Positions 18,191 to 26,884 of a DNA stretch of 64,000 nucleotides are shown one piece after another. Location of the stretch: NCBI GenBank assembly GCA_910579685.1, contig CAJTVN010000006.1, positions 62,001-126,000 of the forward strand, in the 5' to 3' direction. The number at the start of each line of letters is the position of its first letter. Positions within the stretch are counted from its first letter, which is position 1. The translations under genes and the position numbers were made by a program. The notes below the pieces were generated by a model. The model was not told the DNA's origin, searched no databases, and worked only from the letters and a program-made list of their open reading frames with translations. The stretch is from an uncultured Lachnospiraceae bacterium. Lineage in GTDB: Bacteria; Bacillota; Clostridia; Lachnospirales; Lachnospiraceae.

Positions 18191-19248
18191 TGAGTGAAAA
18201 GATGAATGAGGAATTCCTTCAGAGCGTTGCGGATGTGCTGGAAAGAGCGCGGAAAAACGCAAAAGCGGCAATTGACCTTTCGATGGTTTACGCATATTTT
18301 GAAACGGGACGATTGATTGTGGAAGAAGAACAGAATGGATTGAAGAGAGCTGCTTATGGAAAATATCTGATTCCGGAACTTTCGAAATATCTGACAGAAC
18401 GTATTGGACGTGGGTATTCCATCACAAATTTAAAACAAATGAGGAAATTTTATCAAGTTTACGCAGATGATAAAATTGGTCAGATGTTTTCTGACCAATT
18501 GACAAATCTGCCAACTGTATCAACCGGGAGAAAATTTCCTCTTAGCTGGTCACATTATTTAAAGCTAATGCGCATAGATAATGTGGATGAGCGGCATTTT
18601 TATGAAATTGAAGCCACTCAGAATCATTGGGGCATTGAAGAATTGAAAAGGCAATTTGATAGTGCATTGTATGAGCGTCTTGCTCTTAGCCGCAATAGGG
18701 ATAAAGTAATGGAACTGTCTGAAAAGGGACAGATTATTGAAAAGCCACGGGACATGCTGAAAGATCCGTATATTCTGGAATTTACCGGTTTGCAGGAACG
18801 GGCAGAATATTCAGAAACGGAGCTGGAAAGCAGGCTTTTGAATCATTTACAGGAGTTTTTGCTGGAGTTGGGAAAGGGATTTGCTTTTATTGGCAGACAG
18901 GTTCGATTTACGTTTGATGAACAACATTTTCGTGTCGATTTGGTGTTTTATAACCGTTTATTACAGTGTTTTGTTCTTTTTGATTTAAAACTCGGCAGTT
19001 TAACACATCAGGATTTGGGACAAATGCAGATGTATGTTAATTATTATGACCGATATGAAAAAACATCAGAGGAAAAACCTACGGTTGGTATTTTGCTTTG
19101 CCAAGAGAAAAGTGATGCGCTTGTTGAGTTGACATTGCCTGATAACGCTAATATTTATGCCTCAAAATATGAATTATACTTGCCAGACAAAAAATTGCTG
19201 CAGGAAAAGTTGAAGCAGTGGACACAGGAGGAAAACGGCAGTGAGTGA
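18190..19248 (+). CDS. DUF1016 (YhcG-type) PD-(D/E)XK nuclease
   Basis: A 352-residue protein. The N-terminal half (about 10 to 165) is the DUF1016 helical domain (SMVYAYFETGRLIVEEE; GYSITNLKQMRKFY). The C-terminal half is a PD-(D/E)XK nuclease fold with Asp250 (FRVDLVF) and Asp265-Leu-Lys267 (FDLKLG) as metal-binding and catalytic residues. It overlaps Mod by one base and Res by eight bases. YhcG-like genes are known as passengers of restriction systems, but their role there is not settled. Possibilities are an extra effector nuclease or a back-up that acts when the main system is inhibited; both are inference. Confidence 0.88.
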   Translation: MSEKMNEEFLQSVADVLERARKNAKAAIDLSMVYAYFETGRLIVEEEQNGLKRAAYGKYLIPELSKYLTERIGRGYSITNLKQMRKFYQVYADDKIGQMFSDQLTNLPTVSTGRKFPLSWSHYLKLMRIDNVDERHFYEIEATQNHWGIEELKRQFDSALYERLALSRNRDKVMELSEKGQIIEKPRDMLKDPYILEFTGLQERAEYSETELESRLLNHLQEFLLELGKGFAFIGRQVRFTFDEQHFRVDLVFYNRLLQCFVLFDLKLGSLTHQDLGQMQMYVNYYDRYEKTSEEKPTVGILLCQEKSDALVELTLPDNANIYASKYELYLPDKKLLQEKLKQWTQEENGSE

Positions 19249-22200
19249 TATGAAATTCAAATTCACCATACAGCCTTATCAGACTGAGGCCGTGGAAAGC
19301 GTGATAAATGTCTTTGCAGGCCAGCCTTTCAATGATCGTTTTACCTACCGCAGGGATGCTCGGATCGAGCGTGATATCACCAATTGGAAGATGTCGGATG
19401 AAGAGCTGTATATAGGTTTTGCCAATGCAAAGGTGCAGCTTGATGACACTCAGCTTCTAGAAAATATCCGCAGAGTCCAGACACGCAATAATCTCAAGCT
19501 TGCAAACACGGTTGCTTCAAATGGGCTTGGAGCCTGTTCTCTTGATGTGGAGATGGAGACGGGTACAGGGAAAACCTATGTTTATATCAAGACGATGTTC
19601 GAGCTGAATAAGCAGTATGGCTGGAACAAATTCATAGTGGTGGTTCCAAGTATCGCTATCCGTGAGGGTATTTACAAGAGCTTTGAAACAATGCAGGAAC
19701 ACTTCATGGAGCATTATGGAAAGAAGGCGAGATTTTTTGTATATGATTCCAAGAATTTAGCTCAGATAGATAACTTTAGCCAGAGTGCGGATATTCATGT
19801 CATGATCATCAATATGCAGGCATTTAATGCCCGTGGAAAAGACGCAAGACGTATCCGAACGGAATTAGATGATTTCGGCAGCAGAAAACCGATTGATGTG
19901 ATCAAAGCAAACCGTCCGATTGTGATTCTGGATGAACCGCAGAAAATGGGAGGTACTGCGACACAGGAGGGGCTGAAAGAATTTAACCCGTTGTTCTGCC
20001 TGAATTATTCAGCAACCCATAAGCAGCACCATACACTTGTTTATGTACTGGATGCTTTGGATGCATATAATAAGCGGTTGGTTAAAAAAATAGAAGTAAA
20101 AGGCTTTGATATTAAGAATCTTCGCGGTACGGACAGATATCTCTTTCTTGAGCAAATTGTTATATCGCCGAAGAAACCGCCAATGGCCCGGTTAGAATTT
20201 GAAATTGAATATAACAAATCAATTAACCGTGAAACAAGAGTGGTGGGTGTTGATGACGATCTTTTTGCGATTTCTAAAAATATGGAGCAATACAGGGGAT
20301 TTCGTGTCAATGAGATTGATCCGATTCAGGCAACGGTGTCATTTACTAATGGTGTGGTTATCCACGCAGGCGAAGTGGTGGGGGATGTTTCTGAGGCGGA
20401 TTTAAGAAGGGTACAGATAAGGGAGACGATCCGTTCTCATTTTGAAAAGGAGAAAGAATTGTTTTCAAAGGGAATTAAGGTGCTTTCTCTGTTTTTTATT
20501 GACGAGGTTGCAAAGTATCGTAAATATGATGAAGATGGAAATGAGATTAATTCGGAGTATGGGGTAATCTTTGAGAAGGAATATGTGGATATTCTGAATG
20601 AGTATCTTACTTTGTTTAACACACCGTATGAGCAGTACCTGCGCGGTATTGAAGTACATCAGACACATACCGGATATTTCAGCATTGACAAGAAAGGACG
20701 TAAAATTGACAGCTCTACCAGACGAGGAAGTGATGAAAGCGATGATATATCGGCATATGAGTTGATTTTAAGGGATAAGGAAAAACTGTTGTCATTCACC
20801 AATCCTGTCCGTTTCATTTTCTCCCATTCTGCACTCAGAGAGGGATGGGATAACCCGAATGTTTTTCAGATTTGTACCTTAAAGCACGGAGGCAGCTCTC
20901 CAACGCAGAAACGGCAGGAGGTCGGAAGAGGGCTGAGACTTTGTGTGAATCAGGATGGTGACCGTATGGATGCAGATACCCTTGGTGGCCAGGTTCAGCA
21001 GATCAATCAGCTTACAGTTATTGCGGCAGATGGGTATAAGGATTTTGTTGCAGATTTGCAGCAGGGCATTCGGGATGATCTGTATGAGCGTCCCACGAGG
21101 GCTACAGCTGAATATTTTATTGGAAAGACGCTTACGATCGGCGGCAATGATATTATGGTTTCGGATAAGCAGGGAAGAGATATTTATCGTTATCTTGTGA
21201 GAAATGATTATATTGATGATGACGATTGTGTGACTGATCGGTATCGTGCAGATTTGGCAGGAGGCGTGCTTGCAAGGCTGCCGGAAAGCTGTAAGGATAT
21301 CAGTGATGGCGTTCATGCACTTATTCAAAATATTTTTGATGAGCATGCATTGGATGATATGATCAGCAACGGTCATAAGACAAAAATTCAGGAAAATGCA
21401 CTGAATGATAATTTCTACAAGAAAGAGTTTCAGATGCTATGGAATTATATCAATCATAAATACGCATATTCAGTAGAGTTTGACAGCGAAGAGTTGATCA
21501 GAAAGGCGATTGCTCACATTGATGATAAGATGTTTGTCGCCAAGCTGCAATATACTGTGACAACCGGTGAGCAGGGCAGTGATTGGAATGCAGCTAAATT
21601 AAAGAACGGAGCAGGATTTGTGGCAGAAAAAAGTCAAACATATACCTTGGAGCGTCCGGAAGGAAGCCTTGTGAAATATGATCTTGTGGGAAAAATTGCT
21701 GAGGGTGCGAAACTGACAAGAAGATCGGCAGCAAGAATCCTCGCAGGTGTAAAGCCCAATATCTTTGCAATGTTCAGAAATAACCCGGAAGAGTTTATTG
21801 CAAAGGCAATTCGTTTAATCAATGAGCAAAAAGCCACTATGATTGTAGAACAGATTACATATAATAAAGCAGATGGCAGTTATGATGCAAATATATTTAC
21901 TGCAGAGAAAAACACAGATTTTACCAGGGCATACCGTGCAAAAAAGAATGTGCAGGATTATGTGTTTTCAGATGGATATGCCAGGGATGGCCAGAGCATA
22001 GAACGCAGGTTTGCGGAGGATATGGATTTGGCAGATGAAGTATGTGTGTATGCAAAGCTGCCGAAAGGCTTTTCCATTCCTACACCTGTGGGGAATTACT
22101 CGCCGGATTGGGCGATTGCTTTTCAAAAGGGAAAAGTAAAACATATTTATTTTGTCGCAGAGACAAAAGGAACTATGGAAACGCTGAGTCTGAAACCAAT

Positions 22201-22318
22201 TGAAAAGGCAAAGATACACTGCGCAAAAAAATTGTTCGAAAACCTGTCCGGAGAGGATGTTGTTTATGATACAGTGGACAGCTATCAACATCTGTTGGAC
22301 ATCATGGAAAGCCGATAA
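19241..22318 (+). CDS. res: Type III restriction enzyme Res subunit (helicase-nuclease)
   Basis: A 1025-residue restriction subunit. Motif I is ETGTGKT (106-112) and motif II is DEPQ (231-234), a common type III variant of DEAH. The helicase C-terminal part includes HSALREGWDNPNVF and QEVGRGLR. The C-terminal endonuclease domain has Asp956 (SPDWAI) and Glu974-Thr-Lys976 (VAETKG), so the cleavage site is intact. The start is a GTG nine bases after AGGAGG. It overlaps the YhcG-type gene and ends the operon; no terminator was found before the reductase gene 32 bases on. With Mod it should cut unmethylated DNA after translocating or sliding between two sites. Confidence 0.92.
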   Translation: MSDMKFKFTIQPYQTEAVESVINVFAGQPFNDRFTYRRDARIERDITNWKMSDEELYIGFANAKVQLDDTQLLENIRRVQTRNNLKLANTVASNGLGACSLDVEMETGTGKTYVYIKTMFELNKQYGWNKFIVVVPSIAIREGIYKSFETMQEHFMEHYGKKARFFVYDSKNLAQIDNFSQSADIHVMIINMQAFNARGKDARRIRTELDDFGSRKPIDVIKANRPIVILDEPQKMGGTATQEGLKEFNPLFCLNYSATHKQHHTLVYVLDALDAYNKRLVKKIEVKGFDIKNLRGTDRYLFLEQIVISPKKPPMARLEFEIEYNKSINRETRVVGVDDDLFAISKNMEQYRGFRVNEIDPIQATVSFTNGVVIHAGEVVGDVSEADLRRVQIRETIRSHFEKEKELFSKGIKVLSLFFIDEVAKYRKYDEDGNEINSEYGVIFEKEYVDILNEYLTLFNTPYEQYLRGIEVHQTHTGYFSIDKKGRKIDSSTRRGSDESDDISAYELILRDKEKLLSFTNPVRFIFSHSALREGWDNPNVFQICTLKHGGSSPTQKRQEVGRGLRLCVNQDGDRMDADTLGGQVQQINQLTVIAADGYKDFVADLQQGIRDDLYERPTRATAEYFIGKTLTIGGNDIMVSDKQGRDIYRYLVRNDYIDDDDCVTDRYRADLAGGVLARLPESCKDISDGVHALIQNIFDEHALDDMISNGHKTKIQENALNDNFYKKEFQMLWNYINHKYAYSVEFDSEELIRKAIAHIDDKMFVAKLQYTVTTGEQGSDWNAAKLKNGAGFVAEKSQTYTLERPEGSLVKYDLVGKIAEGAKLTRRSAARILAGVKPNIFAMFRNNPEEFIAKAIRLINEQKATMIVEQITYNKADGSYDANIFTAEKNTDFTRAYRAKKNVQDYVFSDGYARDGQSIERRFAEDMDLADEVCVYAKLPKGFSIPTPVGNYSPDWAIAFQKGKVKHIYFVAETKGTMETLSLKPIEKAKIHCAKKLFENLSGEDVVYDTVDSYQHLLDIMESR

Positions 22319-22350
22319 GAGGAACAAGGCGGTTCCAGGAGGTGAAGGCC

Positions 22351-23235
22351 ATGCGTATTTTGATTACAGGTTCAAACGGTTATTTGGGGAAAAGGCTGGT
22401 AAAAAGATATGGAGACCGTCATGAGATCTATGCGGCCACTCACGAGAATCTTGACTTTACGGATGAGGATAATATCAGGGCGGTTTTTGAGAGCTTCAGG
22501 CCGGAGGTGGTCGTCCACTGCGGTGCCATTTCGGATGTGGGGGCCTGCGGCAGGAATCCTGAAAAATCTTTAAAGGTTAATGTATACGGAACGCAGAACA
22601 TGGCAAGAGCCAGCGCAGATGCTGGCGCTAAGATGGTTTTCTGCAGCTCGGATCAGGTTTATGCGCAGGCTGCGCCGCAGATGGTTGGCAGGGATTTTTA
22701 TCTTCCTCACAGGGAGGCAGTAAAGACTGAGCCGGTGCCTGTATACGGACAGCACAAGTTAATGGCCGAGGCGCTTTGCATGGAAGAAAATCCGAAAAGT
22801 GTGATTCTGCGGCTTTCCTGGATGTATGATGTTCCGGACGAGGCTGAGCGGGAGAGAGGAAAAGGGATGTTTGCGGAGGAGCTTAAAACAGCCATTGCAG
22901 AAGGACAGGCCCTTAAACTGGACAGCAATACCTGCAGAGGAATCACGGACTGCGCCGAGGTGGCGGAAAAGATGGAAAAGGCATGGAACCTGCCGGCTGG
23001 CGTCTACAATTTTGGCAGTTCCGGCACGGATTCTGTCTATGAGACGATCCGCAAGGTATTTGCCCGTTTCGGGAAAGCGGATCTTGTGCGGTGCGGCGGG
23101 GGCGGTGCGGTGCGAAATCTGCTGATGGATACACACAAGGCAGAAAGCGTCGGAATCCGGTTCCGAAGTACTGTACAGGGGTTATGTGAGTATATAAAGA
23201 GTGACTCGTGTTTTTACCACAAACATAAACAATAG
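22351..23235 (+). CDS. NAD(P)-dependent sugar reductase/epimerase, RmlD-like SDR
   Basis: A 294-residue extended short-chain dehydrogenase. The Rossmann motif ITGSNGYLG lies at the N terminus and the catalytic YGQHK (Tyr-x3-Lys) near residue 133, with the SSDQVY serine segment before it. Overall it resembles dTDP-4-dehydrorhamnose reductases, but no rml genes are adjacent, so the substrate is open. The start was set at ATG 22351, eight bases after GGAGG. It follows the Res gene closely and could be read from the same transcript, yet its base composition matches the chromosome rather than the island. Confidence 0.78.
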   Translation: MRILITGSNGYLGKRLVKRYGDRHEIYAATHENLDFTDEDNIRAVFESFRPEVVVHCGAISDVGACGRNPEKSLKVNVYGTQNMARASADAGAKMVFCSSDQVYAQAAPQMVGRDFYLPHREAVKTEPVPVYGQHKLMAEALCMEENPKSVILRLSWMYDVPDEAERERGKGMFAEELKTAIAEGQALKLDSNTCRGITDCAEVAEKMEKAWNLPAGVYNFGSSGTDSVYETIRKVFARFGKADLVRCGGGGAVRNLLMDTHKAESVGIRFRSTVQGLCEYIKSDSCFYHKHKQ

Positions 23236-23270
23236 TTAAAAAATATGAAAAATATTTAACAGAGGTTCAA

Positions 23271-23299
23271 TTGCCGGATTTCCGCCCGTCTGCTATTCT
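23271..23299 (+). promoter_or_regulatory. Candidate sigma-A promoter of the XRE gene
   Basis: TTGCCG and TATTCT separated by 17 bases, about 48 bases before the ATG and just after the reductase gene. Confidence 0.55.
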
Positions 23300-23346
23300 G
23301 GTATCAGCATAAGGCCTGTGCAATCAGAATACAAGGAGACGATCCT

Positions 23347-24381
23347 ATGTCATTGGGAAAGGTAATTCGAAAATACAGAAAAATCAGGAATCTGACGCAG
23401 GAGGAAATGGCATCAAGGCTCGGGGTAAGCGCCCCTGCGGTAAACAAGTGGGAGAATGAAAATTCTTATCCGGATATCACGCTCTTAGCGCCCATCGCAA
23501 GGCTGCTGGACATTTCCCTGGATACGCTGCTGTGCTTTCGGGAAGAGCTGACGAAGGAGGAGGTTAATGAAATCCTTCAGGAGGCGGATCGGCGGCTGAA
23601 AGAGGAGGCCTTTGATGAGACCTTCCGGTGGGCAAGGAAAAAGCTGGAGCAGTATCCGAACTGCGAGCCGCTGATTCTGAATCTTGCTATTTTTTTGGAT
23701 GCGTACCGTATAGCACACGAGGTTCCCGGGCAAGAGCAATATGACGAGTATCTGTGTTCTTTATATACTCGACTGCTGGACAGCAGGGAGGAGGCCGTGC
23801 GTGTCAGGGCGGCGGACGGTCTGTTCGGGTTTTACAGGAGAAAAAAGCAGTGTGAAAAAGCGGAAAAGTATCTGGAATACTTTTCCGTACAGAATCCGGA
23901 GAGAAAGAGGAAGCAGGCTGAGATCTATGCGGAGACGAACCGGGTGCAGGAGGCTTATAAGGCCTATGAGGAGCTTTTGTTTTCCGATTATCAGAGAGTC
24001 AGTATGGAGCTTCGCGGGATGTATCTGCTCTCCCTGCGAAATGATGACAGGGAAAGGGCGCGCTGGCTTCTGGTCAAGCAGGAGGAGATGGCAAGATGCT
24101 TTGAGATGGGGAAATATCAAGAGGTTTCCAACCGGATTGAGCTGGCAACCCTGGAGAAGGATACGGACAGCGTGATAGCCGTGATGCAGGAAATGCTTTC
24201 CTGCGTGGAACGGCTGTGGGATTACAGAAATGCGCACCTTTACGAGCACATGGAATTTAAGGAGATAAGCGAGGAGTTTGTGGCGGAAACGAAAGAAAAT
24301 CTGCTGAAATGCTTCCGGGATGAGGAGACCTATGGATTTCTGAAAAATGACAGGAGATGGCAGGAGCTGGTGAAGCCGTAA
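23347..24381 (+). CDS. XRE-family transcriptional regulator with helical repeat domain
   Basis: A 344-residue protein. Residues 5 to 60 form a Cro/C1-type helix-turn-helix (LTQEEMASRLGVSAPAVNKW is the recognition part). The rest is all-helical, with repeated aromatic/leucine spacing like tetratricopeptide repeats (for example EKAEKYLEYF). Such regulators are common in Clostridia and often respond to peptides or stress; the target here is unknown. It has its own promoter and AAGGAG site. A hairpin at 24427 follows. Confidence 0.8.
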   Translation: MSLGKVIRKYRKIRNLTQEEMASRLGVSAPAVNKWENENSYPDITLLAPIARLLDISLDTLLCFREELTKEEVNEILQEADRRLKEEAFDETFRWARKKLEQYPNCEPLILNLAIFLDAYRIAHEVPGQEQYDEYLCSLYTRLLDSREEAVRVRAADGLFGFYRRKKQCEKAEKYLEYFSVQNPERKRKQAEIYAETNRVQEAYKAYEELLFSDYQRVSMELRGMYLLSLRNDDRERARWLLVKQEEMARCFEMGKYQEVSNRIELATLEKDTDSVIAVMQEMLSCVERLWDYRNAHLYEHMEFKEISEEFVAETKENLLKCFRDEETYGFLKNDRRWQELVKP

Positions 24382-24426
24382 ACGGTATCAGAAACTCTGC
24401 CGGGGATATGAGGGAAGAATGGTGAA

Positions 24427-24449
24427 TGGGGCTGCCGTTGGCAGCCCCA
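24427..24449 (+). terminator. Hairpin after the XRE gene, probable terminator
   Basis: A perfect 10-bp stem (TGGGGCTGCC with GGCAGCCCCA) with a GTT loop. The tail is TTGGCCGTTT, not a clean T tract, so termination is likely but not certain. The 150 bases after it are AT-rich and hold nothing recognised. Confidence 0.5.
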
Positions 24450-24616
24450 TTGGCCGTTTAGATTCCGAAATCTCAACGGTGAAATCAGAAAATATGATAG
24501 ACAATATCAGTTTTTGTATATATTTTATAATTAATTTTATTAAAATGAAATCAATAACCTATAAAATGAATAAAATCTGCGCTTGCGGGAGGGGGAATGT
24601 GAAATGATTCATTTAA

Positions 24617-25432
24617 AAAAATGATCGGAGAAGAAAAGGGCGTGGCGGATGGAGCATACCGGAGCTGACCAAGAAATACCGGCCTGCAGGCGCACTGGCA
24701 CAGGCCTGCGAGATGGGATTTATCTGTGCCAGTATTGAGTACCGCCTGGTGACGGAGGCGCCTTTCCCGGCTCCGATTGAGGATTGTAAGTGCGCCGTCC
24801 GGTTTTTGAAGGCCCATGCCGGGGAGCTGGGAATTGATCCGGATGCCATCGGGATCTGGGGAGAATCCGCCGGCGGACAACTGGCGGCTTTGGTTGGAGC
24901 CTCCTACATGAATCCCCGCCTTGAGGGAAAAGGAGGCTGGAATGAGTACGGCAGCGGGGTAAAGGCGGTCTGTGACTGGTATTGTGGCGGCGATATGACT
25001 CATATGGGGGCCTATGAATGTCCGCAGGTGCGGGAGAGAGCAAAAGAGCTTGGAATCCAGCTGACTCTGATGCCGAGGCAGCTGGAGAATGATGAAAACA
25101 GCAAAGACGAGGTGCAGGACGGCATCTTTATGCAGATGTTTGGGAAACCGGGAAAAGAGGCTCCCGAAATGTCCATGGATATCAGTCCGATTTTCTATGT
25201 GGATCAGAAACAGCCGGCCTATCTTCTTATGCACGGGGATTCCGACCAGGCGGTGACTCCGCAGTTCTCCTACAATTATTATGACGCACTGTTAAAATAC
25301 GGGCATGACGCCACCTTTGTGCTGGTTCCGCGCCAGGGACATGGATTTTTTAAAGGGCAGGGGTATTACGACATTGTTTTGAACTTTTTTGAGAAGAAAC
25401 TGGTTTCCGGGAACCGACAGAGAGAGGAATGA
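24617..25432 (+). pseudogene. 5'-truncated alpha/beta-hydrolase esterase
   Basis: The frame encodes the C-terminal two thirds of an acetyl-esterase/lipase-like alpha/beta hydrolase. All three triad residues remain: Ser in GESAGG, Asp in HGDSDQ, His in RQGHGF. Upstream, only a fragment resembling the oxyanion segment (GGW) is in frame, and a TAA at 24614 blocks further extension. A good ribosome site (GGGAGGGGG near 24590) leads instead into a six-codon peptide. The N-terminal strands have been lost. A 239-residue product from ATG 24713 could be made but would lack the oxyanion region, so loss of function is likely. Confidence 0.7.
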
Positions 25433-25435
25433 GCT

Positions 25436-25786
25436 GTGAGAAATCCTGTTTACTATGAAGAGCTGAAAGAGATGGTAAAAGTACCGGTTTCCCTTCCGGA
25501 GGTGAGGGGGCCTCTTTCCAATACGAATACCTCCTATCCCTTTAATGCGGCAAACCGGGAGGCCCTGCGATCCGTGCAGGCAAAGTGATTTTGCCATACT
25601 GGAGGTATTTAACTATGCGGGTGCGGAGCGTCCAATAACGAAAATGCGGACGAATAGGAGAACGGCCTGGCCTATGATGCCCTGAGTCAGGTAGCGGCGA
25701 CGATGAAAATGGTGGAAAGAGGATTTCTTCTGCCGGAGGATGCGGCCGCTGTCATTTTGGAGGCGATGGATGTGAAGATTCCGTAA
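25436..25786 (+). pseudogene. Three-frame remnant of an unrecognised gene
   Basis: Three pieces of protein-like sequence follow each other in different frames. The first runs from GTG 25436 to TGA 25588 (starts RNPVYYEELK). The second continues in another frame with FAILEVFNYAG. The third ends at TAA 25786 and contains MKMVERGFLLPEDAAAVI. Codon use in each piece resembles real genes here. The parent family was not recognised. The piece lies between a broken esterase and an intact hydrolase, so this part of the locus is decaying. Confidence 0.5.
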
Positions 25787-25833
25787 CAGGGATCGTATGG
25801 GGACGGAAAAGGATAAGAGGAGGAGAGAAAATC

Positions 25834-26877
25834 ATGGAAGACATGAAAGTATTATTTGAAAAAAAGAGGAAGAAAATGGACATGGTGAGAAGCGTTTTCG
25901 GGGAGGAAAACCTGGCGGCGGTTCCGCTTTTCGAGGATTTTCCCTGCTATCCCATGGATCGGCTGGTGGAGCTGGCCAAAATGGCGGCAGGAATCGAGGG
26001 ACTTGATTCTCCGGAGGAGATCCGGGAGAGAATCGGGGCCTTCCGAGAGCTGAGGCTGCAGATTGCGTCGATGAAGACGCAGCGGACAAGGATCAAACTG
26101 TGGCCGGAAGGAAAAATTCCCGCTCTTACGGAATATAAGGACAACGGCGCATACCGCTATAATCACAATCCCGATTTTGAGCCGTATATGTATGAAATGC
26201 TTATCCCGGAAGACGTGGAGCCTAAGGGGGCCGTCATTTTGTGTGCCGGCGGCGATCACGGTTTTACTGTCTTGAGCGAGGGATATCAGGTTGCTGCGGA
26301 TTTTAACGCTATGGGTTATCAGTGCTTTGTCCTGCTGAACCGTACGAACAGGAATCCCTGGACCGGAATGGAGGCCGGGGTGGATGCGGCGAGAGCCATC
26401 CGGATTGTCAGGGCGAATGCGGAAAAATATCGGGTGAGGGAAGACAGGATTATCTTTGCGGGCTTTTCCAATGGGGGGCTCACCGGTGAAGCCTGCATCC
26501 AGTATTTTTCCGGTAAGCAGAGGGTAAAGGACGTGTTTGCGGATTACGAGGAGGACGGGCTGGATCAGGTCAGCGGATCCATGGATGCCTTTCTGTGCAT
26601 CTACGGGCCCAGGATGAATCATGATTCCTTCGATTACGAAAGAGCCGTATATCCTCCCGTATTTCATGCGCTGGGGCTGTTGGATTTTAATATGGACAAT
26701 ATCAACAAGCTGTATCCGGAACTGGTGAGCCATGGAATAACGGTGGAAATTCATACATTTTCAGGCGTTCCCCACGGGCAGGCCGGAAGCAGGCTGCTGG
26801 ACGGATATGTAAAGTATCCGAATTTTGAGACCTGGGAGACGCTTGCAGATCAGTTTATCATGAATAATCTGAAATAG
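25834..26877 (+). CDS. Alpha/beta hydrolase, candidate side-chain esterase (copy 1)
   Basis: A 347-residue protein without a signal peptide. After about 120 helical residues it shows an alpha/beta-hydrolase core: CAGGDHG as probable oxyanion loop, FAGFSNGG with Ser212 as nucleophile, and GVPHGQAG with the probable catalytic His near 320. A close paralog lies at 46352, with the same domain order and shared WPEGK and YNHNPDF/YNHDPDF segments. It precedes the kinase gene by eight bases, so it heads the operon 25834-30194. Deacylation of imported plant oligosaccharides is a context-based guess. Confidence 0.7.
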   Translation: MEDMKVLFEKKRKKMDMVRSVFGEENLAAVPLFEDFPCYPMDRLVELAKMAAGIEGLDSPEEIRERIGAFRELRLQIASMKTQRTRIKLWPEGKIPALTEYKDNGAYRYNHNPDFEPYMYEMLIPEDVEPKGAVILCAGGDHGFTVLSEGYQVAADFNAMGYQCFVLLNRTNRNPWTGMEAGVDAARAIRIVRANAEKYRVREDRIIFAGFSNGGLTGEACIQYFSGKQRVKDVFADYEEDGLDQVSGSMDAFLCIYGPRMNHDSFDYERAVYPPVFHALGLLDFNMDNINKLYPELVSHGITVEIHTFSGVPHGQAGSRLLDGYVKYPNFETWETLADQFIMNNLK

Positions 26878-26884
26878 AGGAATT

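Noticed and set aside
12440..22318. Prophage or integrative element carrying the restriction genes
   Set aside because: No integrase, recombinase, phage structural gene or tRNA attachment site is present at either edge.
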